A stretch of 64,000 nt of DNA. It comes from an uncultured Croceitalea sp. (lineage in GTDB: Bacteria; Bacteroidota; Bacteroidia; Flavobacteriales; Flavobacteriaceae). Below the pieces are notes generated by a model, which saw only the letters and a program-made list of their open reading frames with translations, searched no databases and was not told the origin of the DNA. The position numbers and the translations under genes are program-made. Below are positions 35,646 to 46,018 of this stretch, piece by piece; position 1 is the stretch's first letter, and each line of letters opens with the position of its first letter. The stretch spans positions 62,001-126,000 of the forward strand of contig CANLXH010000003.1 of NCBI GenBank assembly GCA_947495075.1. Reading direction: 5' to 3'.

Positions 35646-36866
35646 TTATCGTATTTTCAATGTGACAATACTTACTATAGCCAGCATGATTCCAATAATC
35701 CAGAACCGGGTTACTATCTTACTTTCGTGATAAGATTTCTTTTGATAATGATGATGTAATGGCGCCATTAAGAATATCCGCTTGCCTTCACCATACTTTT
35801 TCTTGGTATGTTTAAAATATCCCACTTGCAACATCACTGAAATAGATTCTGCAAAGAAGATTCCGCATAACAGTGGGATTAATAATTCTTTCCGGACTAT
35901 AATGGCAATTACCGCAATTACCCCACCTATTGTTAAACTTCCTGTATCGCCCATAAAAACTTGAGCTGGATAAGCGTTGTACCATAAGAATCCAACCAAA
36001 GCCCCAACAAATGCCGCTATAAAAACCAACAACTCACCAACTCTTGGTATGTAAAAAATATCCAGATAACTTGAGAATTCTATATTACCAGAGACCAAAG
36101 CAAAAATCCCTAATGTGAGTACTATAATTGCGGAGGAGCCAGCTGCCAAACCATCTATGCCGTCCGTAAGATTAGCTCCATTAGAAACAGCGGTTACTAT
36201 TAAAATCACAACAGGAATAAAAATGAGCCATGCATATTTCTCCATTCCTTCTCCTGTCCACGAAATAAAGTCCGCATAATCCAACTCATTACCTTTAAAA
36301 AAAGGAACATTAGTTTTAGTAGATTTCTTTTCTTTACCAACGACCTTTTCCACTTTAAAATCTTGGGTAATCATGGTTCCATCTTTCTCTTTCATGGTAA
36401 CCTGGGGATGAAAATAAAGGGTTGCTCCTACGATTAAGCCAAGAACTACTTGTCCCATAACTTTAAATCTTCCTTTTAAGCCTTTTTTGTCTTTTTTAAA
36501 GATTTTAATATAGTCATCTATAAACCCTATAATCCCCATCCAAACTATGGTGGTAATCAAAAGGATAATGTATATGTTCATGATATCGGCAAATAATAGT
36601 ACAGGAATTAACGTAGCCATAATAATGATTAGCCCTCCCATTGTAGGTGTACCCGCTTTTTCTTTTTGACCTTCCAAACCTAAGTCACGTACACTTTCTC
36701 CAATTTGTTTCGCCTGTAAAAAGACAATAATACGTTTACCATAAATCATGGCAATCAATAGCGAAAATAGCACAGCCATACCTGCCCTAAATGTTTGGAA
36801 CTGGAATAGTGAAGCTCCAGGCAATTGGTATTGTTGTTCTAAAAATTCAAAAAGGTAGTACAGCAT
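35646..36866 (-). CDS. mraY: Phospho-MurNAc-pentapeptide transferase MraY
   Basis: This polytopic enzyme (about ten helices) makes lipid I from undecaprenyl phosphate. Active-site motifs are [19 protein letters not shown] and FMGDTGSL, with MAPLHHHYQ near the end. At 406 residues it exceeds the E. coli length because of an extra loop (about residues 150-200, with [20 protein letters not shown]), which is usual for Bacteroidota. Confidence 0.97.
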   Translation of the reverse strand: MLYYLFEFLEQQYQLPGASLFQFQTFRAGMAVLFSLLIAMIYGKRIIVFLQAKQIGESVRDLGLEGQKEKAGTPTMGGLIIIMATLIPVLLFADIMNIYIILLITTIVWMGIIGFIDDYIKIFKKDKKGLKGRFKVMGQVVLGLIVGATLYFHPQVTMKEKDGTMITQDFKVEKVVGKEKKSTKTNVPFFKGNELDYADFISWTGEGMEKYAWLIFIPVVILIVTAVSNGANLTDGIDGLAAGSSAIIVLTLGIFALVSGNIEFSSYLDIFYIPRVGELLVFIAAFVGALVGFLWYNAYPAQVFMGDTGSLTIGGVIAVIAIIVRKELLIPLLCGIFFAESISVMLQVGYFKHTKKKYGEGKRIFLMAPLHHHYQKKSYHESKIVTRFWIIGIMLAIVSIVTLKIR

Positions 36867-36873
36867 TACTACA

Positions 36874-38337
36874 TTATTTATTTAAACTATTTAGCGCTTC
36901 TTTGACTTCTTTAAAGTCATCAAAATCAATTCGCTTTCCATTGGTTTCTTGGTAATTTTCATGACCTTTCCCAGCCACGAGTATGATATCGTTAGCCGAA
37001 GCCAACATGCAAGCCGTTTTAATTGCCTGTTTCCTATTTTCAATAGCCAAAATCTTTTTTACATTCTGTGGTTCGACCCCAGCTTCCATTTCTTTAATAA
37101 TCATCTCTGGAGCTTCTGTTCTAGGGTTATCTGACGTAAAAATGGCTTGATTACTCATTTCTGAAGCGATATGACCCATAACCGGACGCTTAGACTTATC
37201 ACGGTCACCACCACACCCCACTACGGTGATGACGTTTTCATTTCCAGTCCTCAATGAATTGATTGTAATCAAAACATTTTTAAGCGCATCCGGCGTATGG
37301 GCATAATCAACTATAGCCGTAATTTTCTCTTTTGATATAAAATATTGGAATCTTCCATCCACATTTTCTAATTCACTAATCAATCGAAGTATTTCTAGTT
37401 TTTCTAGGCCTAGGATATCAGCAGTAGCATAAATCGCCAATAGATTATAGGCATTAAAATCACCTATCAATTTTGACCAAAGCTCATTATCGTCAATCTT
37501 TAACAACTGACCATTTAATTGATTTTCTAATATTTGACCTCGATAATCAGCAAATGACTTTAAAGCATAAGTATATTTCCTAGCTTTGGTGTTTTGCAAC
37601 ATTACCATACCATTCTTATCATCAAAATTAGTAAGTGCAAAAGCTGTCTTAGGAAGCCCATCGAATAGCTGTTTCTTGGTGTTTCTATATTCAGCAAAAG
37701 TTTTATGATAATCTAAATGATCATGGGATAAGTTGGTAAATATTGCACCTTCAAAATGCAAACCCTCTGCTCTTTTCTGATGAATTCCATGAGAACTTAC
37801 TTCCATAAAGCAAAACTCCACTCCTTCTTCACTCATTAAGTGTAAATGACTATTAATAGTCATCGCATCTGGAGTAGTATGTGAAGTATTATACACTTGC
37901 TCATCGACCATTATTTTAATGGTAGAAATTAATCCTACTTTATACCCGGCTTTTTTAAACAAACTATACAGTAAAGAACTTACAGTAGTCTTCCCATTTG
38001 TTCCCGTAACACCAACTAGTTTTAGGTTTTTAGAAGGATTGTCATAAAAATTAGAAGCCATAATAGCCAAAGCCTTGTTACCACTATCAACTTCAACATA
38101 TGTTACCCCATTCACTATTAATTCTGGGAGCTGTTCACATACAATTGCTTTTGCTCCTTGGTTAATTGCTGTTTGGATGTATTTATGACCATCAGTAATC
38201 AATCCCTTAATAGCAACAAATACATCATCCATTTCAACTTTTCTAGAGTCAAAATACAAGTGATTTATCATGACATTAGTATCTCCATTTACTGCAGTAA
38301 GACCAACCCCATATAATATGTCTTTCAATAACTTCAT
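36874..38337 (-). CDS. murE: UDP-MurNAc-tripeptide ligase MurE
   Basis: The 487-residue Mur ligase adds the third stem residue. P-loop [28 protein letters not shown] and the specificity motif DNPRTEAP are present; DNPR marks meso-diaminopimelate rather than lysine enzymes, so the peptidoglycan should be DAP-type. Its start overlaps the PBP gene by 4 bases, and mraY follows after 7 bases. Confidence 0.97.
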   Translation of the reverse strand: MKLLKDILYGVGLTAVNGDTNVMINHLYFDSRKVEMDDVFVAIKGLITDGHKYIQTAINQGAKAIVCEQLPELIVNGVTYVEVDSGNKALAIMASNFYDNPSKNLKLVGVTGTNGKTTVSSLLYSLFKKAGYKVGLISTIKIMVDEQVYNTSHTTPDAMTINSHLHLMSEEGVEFCFMEVSSHGIHQKRAEGLHFEGAIFTNLSHDHLDYHKTFAEYRNTKKQLFDGLPKTAFALTNFDDKNGMVMLQNTKARKYTYALKSFADYRGQILENQLNGQLLKIDDNELWSKLIGDFNAYNLLAIYATADILGLEKLEILRLISELENVDGRFQYFISKEKITAIVDYAHTPDALKNVLITINSLRTGNENVITVVGCGGDRDKSKRPVMGHIASEMSNQAIFTSDNPRTEAPEMIIKEMEAGVEPQNVKKILAIENRKQAIKTACMLASANDIILVAGKGHENYQETNGKRIDFDDFKEVKEALNSLNK

Positions 38338-40343
38338 GATAATTGCAGCACTACTTTTTCGACTTCATTTATGGCTGTTCCTTCAGAAACAGATTGTGCT
38401 TTTACTTTTCCATTTCCTGTTACTTCCACTTTTAACCCAAGGTTTTCAAGAATTGCCACAGCATCCATTCCACACATACCTTTTAAGTTGGGTACTTTTT
38501 GATACTCTTTTTGTGCATGGGCATAAAACTTATCATATGCTTTGTCCAGTTGTTTATACGCTATATCTACTGGAACTACTTTATCTGCAACTGGAGAAAT
38601 GGTATGTATTTTTTGCGCCATATCTTTAAAAACTGGGCCCGCTACATCTGCACCATAAATACCAACTTCTCTATCTGGTTCATGGATTATTACAATACAA
38701 GAATACTTTGGATTGTCCGCAGGGAAGTATCCTACAAACGATGATATATATTGTAGTTTATCTGGGTCTTTTGTTACATAGTTCTTTTGTGCAGTACCCG
38801 TTTTACCTGCCATTGAAAAGTTCTTTGAATACAGACCATTACCAGTTCCGTAGTCTTCCTCAACTACATCCTTTAATAGTTGCCTTACTTTTCTAACAGT
38901 TTCTTTTGAACAGATTGAAGGATTAATCACTTCTTTATCAAATTCTTTGAGTACCTTATTACCTACGCGGGCTTCTTTAATAAACCTAGGTCGTACCAAT
39001 TCTCCATCATTAGCAATGGCATTATAAAACGCTAGTGTTTGCATAGGAGTCATAGCAACTTCGTAACCGTGAGACATCCATGCAAGTGAAATTCCTGACC
39101 AACCTTTATCTCCAGGGTATCTAATTACGGGCTGCCCTTCCCCAACTATAGGAAGGTCTAAATCTTTGTGAAGCCCCATATTCATAAGACGATTTACATA
39201 ATCTTCTGGACGCTCTTTATAATTTTCATGAATCATTTTTGCAAAAGCAGTGTTTGAAGACAATGCAAAAGCTTTTGCCATTGTAATTTTACCGTAGCCA
39301 CCCCATTTAGAATCACGAACAGTGCGATCATAAATTCTCCATCTTCCTTTTTCAGTATCTACAACAGTATTGGTATCAACTACCTTATCTTCTAAAGCAG
39401 CTACCATAGACATTAACTTAAAAGTAGAACCGGGCTCGTGAGATTCTCCTACAGCATAGTTAAGACGTTCATAATATTTACCTTCTTTTGTTCTTCCTAA
39501 GTTGGAAATCGCTTTTACTTCACCAGTTTTGGTTTCCATAACAACTACACAACCATGATCCGCTTTATAATGCTCTAACTGTTTAAGCAAAGCGTGATGT
39601 GCAATGTCTTGAATATTTGTATTGATAGTTGTAACAATATCACGACCATCTTGCGGTTCTATGATATTATCAAAGCCAACTGGTTTCCACTGGCTACCAG
39701 CACTTTTTTGCTTTAATCGTTTTCCTTCATTTCCACGTAAAAAATCCTTGCCAAATGCACCATCTAAACCAACTCTAGTAAAATGTCCCTGATCATCAAT
39801 ACGTTCGTAGCCAATACTACGTGAAGCCATTCCGCCTAAAGGGTATTCTCTAACTACGCGATGCGACTCAATAAAACCTCCTCTATTTGGACCATGCTTA
39901 AATAACGGAAACTTTCTCATGCGAGCATAATCTAAATACTCTACATTTCTAGCTATTAGTTTATATCCATTTTTATTTGCTCTAGCTTTTCTTAGCAGTT
40001 GGCGGTAGTAAGATGAAGGCTTATCAAACAAAACACCTAGAGAATCACACAATGGACCAATATTTTTTGTCCAATCTTTTTCTTTTACCGTATTAGCATC
40101 GAAACGAATTTCATACTTAGCAATTGAAGCGGCTAATAAACTTCCGTCATCAGCATATATATTACCACGGTTTGGTTGAATGGTAAACATCTTTTCAGTT
40201 TTAGCCATTGCCATTTCCTTGTAGGTTTGACCTTGGACCATTTGTATATCTACCAGTTTTACCACAACGGCAATTGCAAAGAGAAGTAGACCACCTGCAA
40301 TTAGGTAGAGTCTATTCATAATATTTTTCTCTTTTATTGCCAC
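38334..40343 (-). CDS. ftsI: Division transpeptidase (FtsI/PBP3-like) with PASTA domain
   Basis: The 669-residue class B penicillin-binding protein has an N-terminal membrane helix (about 11-31), a dimerisation domain, a transpeptidase domain and a PASTA domain at the C-terminus (from about 608, KVPNLKGMCGMDAVAILENL). Catalytic motifs are STFK (306-309), SSN in ALSSNTAFAK and KTG in SMAGKTGTAQ. It cross-links septal peptidoglycan with FtsW. The PASTA domain is absent in E. coli FtsI but common here. It follows the ftsL-like gene without a gap. Confidence 0.95.
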   Translation of the reverse strand: MAIKEKNIMNRLYLIAGGLLLFAIAVVVKLVDIQMVQGQTYKEMAMAKTEKMFTIQPNRGNIYADDGSLLAASIAKYEIRFDANTVKEKDWTKNIGPLCDSLGVLFDKPSSYYRQLLRKARANKNGYKLIARNVEYLDYARMRKFPLFKHGPNRGGFIESHRVVREYPLGGMASRSIGYERIDDQGHFTRVGLDGAFGKDFLRGNEGKRLKQKSAGSQWKPVGFDNIIEPQDGRDIVTTINTNIQDIAHHALLKQLEHYKADHGCVVVMETKTGEVKAISNLGRTKEGKYYERLNYAVGESHEPGSTFKLMSMVAALEDKVVDTNTVVDTEKGRWRIYDRTVRDSKWGGYGKITMAKAFALSSNTAFAKMIHENYKERPEDYVNRLMNMGLHKDLDLPIVGEGQPVIRYPGDKGWSGISLAWMSHGYEVAMTPMQTLAFYNAIANDGELVRPRFIKEARVGNKVLKEFDKEVINPSICSKETVRKVRQLLKDVVEEDYGTGNGLYSKNFSMAGKTGTAQKNYVTKDPDKLQYISSFVGYFPADNPKYSCIVIIHEPDREVGIYGADVAGPVFKDMAQKIHTISPVADKVVPVDIAYKQLDKAYDKFYAHAQKEYQKVPNLKGMCGMDAVAILENLGLKVEVTGNGKVKAQSVSEGTAINEVEKVVLQLS

Positions 40344-40664
40344 TTATTCTTCTGTTTTTACAATTATTTTTTGGGGAGGGTTTGCTGAAGGTTTTAAGCC
40401 TTTCGTAACAACTTCATCTTTTAAAGAAGATTCTAATTTTAATTGTTGTAAATCCCTTCTGTTTTTAACAAACTCACTACGAAGTCCTCGAACTTCTTCG
40501 TTCAACTGAGATATTTCGTGTACTTTTTTATCAGCTTGATGACTACTTGAAATCATCATGGCTGCTAAAAATGAAGCAAAGAGTAAAAAAAGCCAGTTTT
40601 TTGGAGCAGCATCCGCCCCTACCAAAAACTTCCCTTTTAATATGTCTAATAATCCTTTTTTCAT
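40344..40664 (-). CDS. ftsL: FtsL-like division membrane protein
   Basis: The 106-residue protein has a cytoplasmic N-terminus, one membrane helix (about 23-41) and a following coiled coil (HEISQLNEEVRGLRSEFVKN). This topology and the place between rsmH and the PBP gene match FtsL, a scaffold for the septal synthase. Sequence similarity to characterised FtsL is too weak to rely on. The tail is Pro/Lys-rich. Confidence 0.8.
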   Translation of the reverse strand: MKKGLLDILKGKFLVGADAAPKNWLFLLFASFLAAMMISSSHQADKKVHEISQLNEEVRGLRSEFVKNRRDLQQLKLESSLKDEVVTKGLKPSANPPQKIIVKTEE

Positions 40665-40696
40665 TTTAAGCTGAATTTATTTCAGTATATGCTCTC

Positions 40697-41605
40697 TTAT
40701 TTTCTTTCAGCAATTCGAAGCTTTGCGCTTCTTGCCCTATTATTTTTTGCTATTTCTATAGCCGATGGAACAATTAAACCTCCTACCTTTTTTAGAGGAA
40801 CATTGATATTTCCATAAAAATCTTTTTCTGCCTCGCCCTCAAACTTTCCATCCCTAATAAACCGTTTCACTAATCTGTCCTCCAAAGAGTGGTAGCTAAT
40901 TAAACTTAATCTACCTCTCACCTTGAGTATATCTGGTGTTTGCAACAAAAATTCCTTAAGCACCTCAATCTCTTGATTCACTTCAATCCTAATTGCTTGG
41001 TAGATTTGAGCCAAAATCTTATTCTCTTTCATTTTTGGCAAAAACCGTTGCAAAACAAGCTTTAAATCGTCGCTAGTTTTAATTGGTTTCTCAACTCTTG
41101 AATCCACAATAGCACTTGCAATAGCTTTAGCATTACGCAACTCGCCATACTCAAACAAAACTTTAGTTAAATTTTCCTGAGAATACTTATTCACTACCTC
41201 ATAAGCAGAAAGGGTATTGTTTTTATTCATTCGCATATCTAAATCAGCATTAAAACGGATTGAAAATCCGCGTTCAGCTTCATCAAATTGATGCGAAGAC
41301 ACGCCAAAATCTGCTAAGATTCCATCAACTTTTAGAATGCCATAGAACTTTAAAAACTGTTTGAGAAACCTAAAATTCTCATTAATCAAAGTGAAGCGCT
41401 CATCTTTTATTGTATTAGCTAATGCATCTTCATCTTGATCAAAAGCGAACAATTTACCTTTATCTCCTAGTCTTTTTAAAATCTCTTTGGAGTGTCCTCC
41501 ACCTCCAAAAGTGACATCCACATAAACTCCATTTTCTTTAATATTTAGTCCATCTACTGAGTCTATCAGCAGCACTGGATTATGATATTCATCATTCGTC
41601 AGCAT
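40697..41605 (-). CDS. rsmH: 16S rRNA (cytosine-1402-N4)-methyltransferase RsmH
   Basis: This AdoMet-dependent enzyme methylates C1402 of 16S rRNA. Motifs are NPVLLIDSVDGL at the start, YVDVTFGGGGHSKEIL (AdoMet loop), ILADFGVSSHQFDEAERGFS and SYHSLEDRLVKRF. I chose ATG 41605 (MLTNDEYHNPVLL), giving 302 residues. The frame is open a further 21 codons upstream, but that stretch lies within mraZ and has no conserved look. The chosen start overlaps the mraZ stop by 14 bases. Confidence 0.95.
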   Translation of the reverse strand: MLTNDEYHNPVLLIDSVDGLNIKENGVYVDVTFGGGGHSKEILKRLGDKGKLFAFDQDEDALANTIKDERFTLINENFRFLKQFLKFYGILKVDGILADFGVSSHQFDEAERGFSIRFNADLDMRMNKNNTLSAYEVVNKYSQENLTKVLFEYGELRNAKAIASAIVDSRVEKPIKTSDDLKLVLQRFLPKMKENKILAQIYQAIRIEVNQEIEVLKEFLLQTPDILKVRGRLSLISYHSLEDRLVKRFIRDGKFEGEAEKDFYGNINVPLKKVGGLIVPSAIEIAKNNRARSAKLRIAERK

Positions 41606-42050
41606 CAAAAAGATTTTCTGCCATTGCTTCGTAATCCTCATCTGACATAGAGTCAAGAGCAGCTTCATATTTAGCCTTATCCCAAATCTCTATTTTATCA
41701 TGTGAAGCGTTTAAAACCACTTCTTTTCCTATACCAGCGTATTCAACTAAATTTTTAGGAATTTGCACTCTACCCGTATCTTCATCAACAGGTACTTCTT
41801 TTAAGCCAGCAGTAAATCGCATTAAAAACAATTCAAATTGTTTTCCGCGACCACCTTTTTTCATCACTTTCTGCATCACTTCATCAAATTTTATTTTAGG
41901 ATGAAGCTCTAAACAAGTCTTAAATACAGCGCGCTTTATCACAAACTCATCCTTGATAAAAGGAAAAAGCTTGTTTTTCAACGAAGTAGGTAGGTTTATC
42001 CTTCCCTTCGCATCAGCTTTACATTCGTATTGTCCGACGATTGAAGTCAA
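41592..42050 (-). CDS. mraZ: Transcriptional regulator MraZ
   Basis: The 152-residue protein has two AbrB-like MraZ repeats: GQYECKADAKGRINLPTSLK near the N-terminus and VPVDEDTGRVQIPKNLVEYA in the second half, each with the D-x-x-G-R-[IV]-x-[IL]-P core. MraZ binds DNA upstream of its own operon. It is the first gene of the dcw cluster, with a TAnnTTTG box 31 bases upstream of the start. Confidence 0.95.
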   Translation of the reverse strand: MTSIVGQYECKADAKGRINLPTSLKNKLFPFIKDEFVIKRAVFKTCLELHPKIKFDEVMQKVMKKGGRGKQFELFLMRFTAGLKEVPVDEDTGRVQIPKNLVEYAGIGKEVVLNASHDKIEIWDKAKYEAALDSMSDEDYEAMAENLFDADE

Positions 42051-42080
42051 TTAAAAATGTGTTAATTACAATTAATAACT

Positions 42081-42088
42081 CAAATATA
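42081..42088 (-). promoter_or_regulatory. Promoter -7 box for mraZ and the dcw cluster
   Basis: CAAATATA on the plus strand is TATATTTG on the minus strand, a perfect TAnnTTTG element. The inferred start near 42077 gives a leader of about 27 bases. It is probably the main promoter of mraZ to ftsZ. Confidence 0.65.
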
Positions 42089-42254
42089 TAGATTTTATTT
42101 GCAGTTATTTCCACAAAAACCCACTTTGTTAATAAATTTTCCACTTTAAAATATCTTAAATTCCTCTTTTTCCCTAAAAACACCACTCTTAAAAAATTAA
42201 GACCTTTACTCCGCTGAGTTCAAAAACCAAAGATTTTGAATGATATGAAATGCC

Positions 42255-42262
42255 TATATTTG
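42255..42262 (+). promoter_or_regulatory. Promoter -7 box for the 42286 hydrolase
   Basis: TATATTTG fits TAnnTTTG. An implied start site near 42266 rules out the in-frame ATG at 42250 and supports ATG 42286. Confidence 0.6.
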
Positions 42263-42285
42263 CCGTTCTTGACCAACTAATTTTG

Positions 42286-43050
42286 ATGGAAGACGAAATA
42301 ATTTCTGAAGGCAAATACAGATATATAGAATTTGGTGAAGGCACTCCTATTATTATTCTACACGGATTAATGGGAGGTTTAAGTAATTTTCAAGGTGTAA
42401 CTGATTATTTTCCAAAAAAAGGATATAAAGTTTTAGTTCCTGAGCTACCTATCTATGATATGCCAATGCTTAAGACTACCGTCAAGAATTTTGCTAAATT
42501 CTTAGAAGGTTTTATTGAATTTAAAGGACTAAAAGATGTTATTCTTTTAGGGAATTCTCTTGGAGGACATATTGGACTGCTCCATACTAAAATGTTTCCA
42601 GAAATGGTTAAAGCTTTAGTTATAACAGGAAGTTCTGGCTTGTATGAAAGTGCTATGGGAGATGGCTACCCAAAAAGAGGAGATTACGAATTCATTAAAA
42701 AGAAAGCTCAAGATGTTTTCTACGACCCAGAAGTAGCCACCAAAGAAATTGTAGACGAAGTTTTTGCAACGGTTAATAATCGCATAAAACTAGTTAAAAC
42801 ACTAGCAATTGCTAAAAGTGCCATTCGTCATAATATGTCTAAAGACTTACCAAGCATGAAAACCCCAACTTGTATAATTTGGGGAGAAAATGATAATGTT
42901 ACACCACCAAAGGTAGCGAAGGAATTTCATGAATTACTTCCTGATTCTGACCTTTTTTGGATTAAGAAATGTGGACATGCTCCGATGATGGAACATCCTG
43001 AAGAGTTCAACTCTATATTGGATGCTTGGTTGACCAAGCGTAACTTCTAA
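42286..43050 (+). CDS. Alpha/beta hydrolase upstream of engB
   Basis: The 254-residue cytoplasmic protein has a textbook alpha/beta-hydrolase pattern: IIILHGLMGG (oxyanion strand), the nucleophile elbow LLGNSLGGHIG, CIIWGENDNVTPP with the acid, and CGHAPMMEHPEEF with the His. ATG 42286 is preferred over an in-frame ATG at 42250, which overlaps a good promoter box. The gene ends 4 bases before engB, so the two are likely co-transcribed. Substrate unknown. Confidence 0.88.
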   Translation: MEDEIISEGKYRYIEFGEGTPIIILHGLMGGLSNFQGVTDYFPKKGYKVLVPELPIYDMPMLKTTVKNFAKFLEGFIEFKGLKDVILLGNSLGGHIGLLHTKMFPEMVKALVITGSSGLYESAMGDGYPKRGDYEFIKKKAQDVFYDPEVATKEIVDEVFATVNNRIKLVKTLAIAKSAIRHNMSKDLPSMKTPTCIIWGENDNVTPPKVAKEFHELLPDSDLFWIKKCGHAPMMEHPEEFNSILDAWLTKRNF

Positions 43051-43054
43051 TTTT

Positions 43055-43669
43055 ATGAAAATAACATCGGCTGAATTTGTAATGAGCAATTCAGATGTGG
43101 CTAAATGTCCTAAGGAGCCCTTACCAGAGTATGCATTTATTGGGCGCTCTAATGTTGGTAAATCTTCACTTATCAACATGTTAGTAGACAGGAAGAGCCT
43201 TGCTAAAACATCAGGTCGACCGGGAAAAACTCAGCTTATAAATCACTTTAAGATTAACCAAAATTGGTTTCTAGTAGATTTACCTGGGTATGGATATGCA
43301 AGAGTTTCCAAAAAAGATAAAAAAATATTTCAAAAATATATCACCGACTATTTTGCAAAACGCGAGCAGCTTGTTTGCTCTTTTGTGCTTGTAGACATAA
43401 GACATAAACCCCAACCCATAGATTTAGAATTTATGGAATGGTTGGGAATTAATGGTATCCCTTTTGCAATAATCTTTACCAAAGCTGATAAATTAAAACC
43501 CGGAGCAATAGAAAAATATGTTACTACTTATTTACAACAGCTTTTAGAGACTGCCTGGGAAGAAGCGCCACCAAATTTTGTAACATCATCTGCTAACCGT
43601 ACTGGAAAAGACGAGTTACTAGCTTATATTGGTGAAATAAATCAAAACTTTTTTGAAAATAAAAATTAA
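43055..43669 (+). CDS. engB: Ribosome-biogenesis GTPase EngB (YihA/YsxC)
   Basis: The 204-residue GTPase has the motifs AFIGRSNVGKSSLINML (G1), RPGKTQLIN (G2), VDLPGYGYARVSK (G3), IFTKADK (G4) and TSSANRTG (G5). It is required for large-subunit assembly in bacteria. It follows the hydrolase gene by 4 bases and converges with the next gene. Confidence 0.96.
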   Translation: MKITSAEFVMSNSDVAKCPKEPLPEYAFIGRSNVGKSSLINMLVDRKSLAKTSGRPGKTQLINHFKINQNWFLVDLPGYGYARVSKKDKKIFQKYITDYFAKREQLVCSFVLVDIRHKPQPIDLEFMEWLGINGIPFAIIFTKADKLKPGAIEKYVTTYLQQLLETAWEEAPPNFVTSSANRTGKDELLAYIGEINQNFFENKN

Positions 43670-44044
43670 TTAGATTCGCTCCTTTAGCAATCTTATTAAT
43701 CCATGTGGAGTTTTTAAACTATTCATTTCTTCTTTAGAAATTAAAACCTCTAATCCATTTTTTCCTTCTAAAAGTGCTATCGGAAACTCAAATTTATATC
43801 CAAACTTACTAGCATACTGCTTAGTAAATTCATCTTTATGAAGAAATATCATTTGATGCTTGCTATTCTGCCTAAACTTTTTCCAAGTCCAATTTTCAGA
43901 AACCACACCAAAAGTAATATCGCATAACTTACAATCATAAGTGCTAGAACTGAACACTTTGTGCATACTATCCATCACAGCATTACGAGTACCAGAATTG
44001 GCATTATAAACAAAAACTATTTTTTGAACTTCTTTCTTTTTCAT
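43670..44044 (-). CDS. Conserved small protein of unknown function
   Basis: The 124-residue protein is basic and soluble. It has an N-terminal strand IVFVYNANSGTRNA and CKLCDITFG, a CxxC placed after the first helix much as in thioredoxin-like folds, but without the usual Trp and Pro context. A redox role is only a guess. It stands alone, convergent to engB. Confidence 0.6.
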   Translation of the reverse strand: MKKKEVQKIVFVYNANSGTRNAVMDSMHKVFSSSTYDCKLCDITFGVVSENWTWKKFRQNSKHQMIFLHKDEFTKQYASKFGYKFEFPIALLEGKNGLEVLISKEEMNSLKTPHGLIRLLKERI

Positions 44045-44138
44045 ACGATAAAAATACAGCGATTTATACTAAAAATAAGCTTGTAAAATTGTAATTTACA
44101 TGTACATATAAGTATGGGGCAACTTCAAAAATTTAGCA

Positions 44139-45152
44139 ATGAATAACATGATAAACTTCCAAAAAAGACTTTTGACATTTGGTATACCGCTTGTGTCAAT
44201 TGCATTAATTATAATGATTTCTAAATCGACCACTTTTGCCTCCTACCCCAGTAAACTATCTATTGGTATAACTTTAGATTTATTATTAACTATTCCTTTA
44301 TTTTATTTTTTACTGATAAGAAAAACTTCAATTCCAAAAATTACTGTAGTCCCTTGTTTAATTTTAGGACTAGTAATTTGTTCATTAATACTTCCTGCTG
44401 AAAATCAATTTTACCTTAATCTCTTTAAAAAATGGGCGTTGCCTTTCGTAGAGTTTTCAGTATTTTCTTATGTCTGCTACAGTGTTTTAAAAGCAATTAA
44501 AAGTTACAAAGCAAAAAAGCATTTATCTTTTGATTTTTTCACAACGCTAAAGAAAACCTGCTATGAAATACTTCCAAAAATTGCGGTAATACCAGTTGCA
44601 ACAGAAATTGCTGTTATTTACTACGGTTTTATCTATTGGAAAAAAATAAAACTAAAAGAGAATGAATTTTCTTATCACAAAAATAGCGGTACCCTATCTT
44701 TATTAATTGCAATCATATTTATAATTGGAATTGAAACCGTGGTTCTTCATATCTTAATTGCAAAATGGAGTACTGTAGTTGCTTGGATTTTAAGTTGTTT
44801 GAGTATTTACTCCGGAATTCAATTATTTGGATTCTTAAAATCAATGACAAAAAGACCTATTTTACTTGAAAAAAACCAATTATTACTTCGCTACGGTATC
44901 ATGAATGAGGCTACTATCAATTTAAAAACAATTGAATCTGTAGAGCAATTTACCAAGGATATAGAATTGGATAAGACAACCCGAAAGTTATCATTTTTAG
45001 GAAATCTGGAAGGTCATAATATTTTAATTAGACTTAAAGAAGAACAGACCTTAGTTGGATTATATGGAACAAAGAAAAAGTTTAAAGTTTTAGTATTACA
45101 TGTTGATGATAGGATTAAGTTTATTAATCAAATTGAGAATAAAACAAATTAA
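44139..45152 (+). CDS. Polytopic membrane protein of unknown function
   Basis: The 337-residue protein has about seven hydrophobic helices (first about 10-27; a cluster at 45-100; two more at about 180-240). A C-terminal soluble region (from about 245) with LLLRYGIMNEATINLKTIES resembles a PH-like membrane-associated domain. No family recognised. Its stop overlaps the next start by one base (TAATG). Confidence 0.6.
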   Translation: MNNMINFQKRLLTFGIPLVSIALIIMISKSTTFASYPSKLSIGITLDLLLTIPLFYFLLIRKTSIPKITVVPCLILGLVICSLILPAENQFYLNLFKKWALPFVEFSVFSYVCYSVLKAIKSYKAKKHLSFDFFTTLKKTCYEILPKIAVIPVATEIAVIYYGFIYWKKIKLKENEFSYHKNSGTLSLLIAIIFIIGIETVVLHILIAKWSTVVAWILSCLSIYSGIQLFGFLKSMTKRPILLEKNQLLLRYGIMNEATINLKTIESVEQFTKDIELDKTTRKLSFLGNLEGHNILIRLKEEQTLVGLYGTKKKFKVLVLHVDDRIKFINQIENKTN

Positions 45153-45529
45153 TGACCGTTGAAGAAAATAAAAAGAACGCAATAGCATTCTATAAAACAG
45201 CTTATGAGGGAAATCCAAAATTAGCTATAGAAAAATATGTTGGCAATAAATACATTCAACATAATCCTGATGTAGCTGATGGTTTACAAGGTTTTATAGA
45301 CTATTTTGAGCGTATGCAAAAAGAGTATCCAAATAAGTCTATTGAATTTGTTCGCTGTATTGCTCAAGACAAATTAGTTGCTTTACACACCCATCAAATT
45401 TGGCCAGGCAATGACCAATATGTAACTATGGATTTTTTTAGGTTTGATGAAAAAGGAAAAATCTGTGAACACTGGGATGCTATACAGCAAATTCCTAAGC
45501 TATCTGCAAATTCAAATACAATGTATTAA
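45152..45529 (+). CDS. SnoaL-like polyketide-cyclase fold protein
   Basis: The 125-residue NTF2-like protein has AIAFYKTAYEGNPKLAIEKY, YIQHNPDVADGLQGFIDYF, VRCIAQDKLVALHTHQ and the closing DEKGKICEHWDAIQ, a layout shared by SnoaL-like proteins annotated as nuclear transport factor 2 family. The true substrate or ligand is unknown. It is coupled by a one-base overlap to the membrane protein gene before it. Confidence 0.82.
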   Translation: MTVEENKKNAIAFYKTAYEGNPKLAIEKYVGNKYIQHNPDVADGLQGFIDYFERMQKEYPNKSIEFVRCIAQDKLVALHTHQIWPGNDQYVTMDFFRFDEKGKICEHWDAIQQIPKLSANSNTMY

Positions 45530-45540
45530 TCCTAAAGAAC

Positions 45541-46017
45541 ATGACAAGTACTCCAAAAAACTTTTTAAAAATATTAACCATTATTCATTATGCTCTTGTT
45601 GCTGGCCCACTGTTAATAGGGGTTATATTTTACTTAAACACAGAGTTAAATACCAATGGCACCGTTGATGATATCTTTATTTATATTTTTCCATTAATTG
45701 CTCTTGTGGGGGTATTCTCAGGAAATTTTATTTTTAAAAAGTTACTTTCTAATATTAAGAAAAGTGAAAGTTTACAACATAAATTAACTGGCTACCAAAC
45801 AGCATCTCTGGTAAAGTTTGCGCTTTTAGAGGGTCCAGCATTTTTAAATATTGTGTGGTTTAGTCTAACTGGAAATCTACTTTATTTAACCATAGGTATG
45901 GTACTTGTACTTTTCCTATTTATGCAGCGTCCTACTAAAATTAAAGTTGAAAACGATTTAGAGTTAATAGGAGAGCATAAAAGACAGTTTAATAAGCTTG
46001 ATGACCCTATACCCTAA
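45541..46017 (+). CDS. Small four-helix membrane protein
   Basis: The 158-residue protein has about four membrane helices (about 10-32, 42-60, 86-108 and 110-128) with a charged tail. Similar small proteins with a LLEGPAFLNIVWFSLTGN-like third helix are common in flavobacteria but uncharacterised. It lies 11 bases after the SnoaL-like gene and one base before the DUF1287 start. Confidence 0.6.
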   Translation: MTSTPKNFLKILTIIHYALVAGPLLIGVIFYLNTELNTNGTVDDIFIYIFPLIALVGVFSGNFIFKKLLSNIKKSESLQHKLTGYQTASLVKFALLEGPAFLNIVWFSLTGNLLYLTIGMVLVLFLFMQRPTKIKVENDLELIGEHKRQFNKLDDPIP

Positions 46018-46018
46018 A

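Noticed and set aside
40697-41668. A longer RsmH starting at 41668
   Set aside because: The extra 21 codons lie inside mraZ and look unlike the RsmH N-terminus; ATG 41605 fits better.
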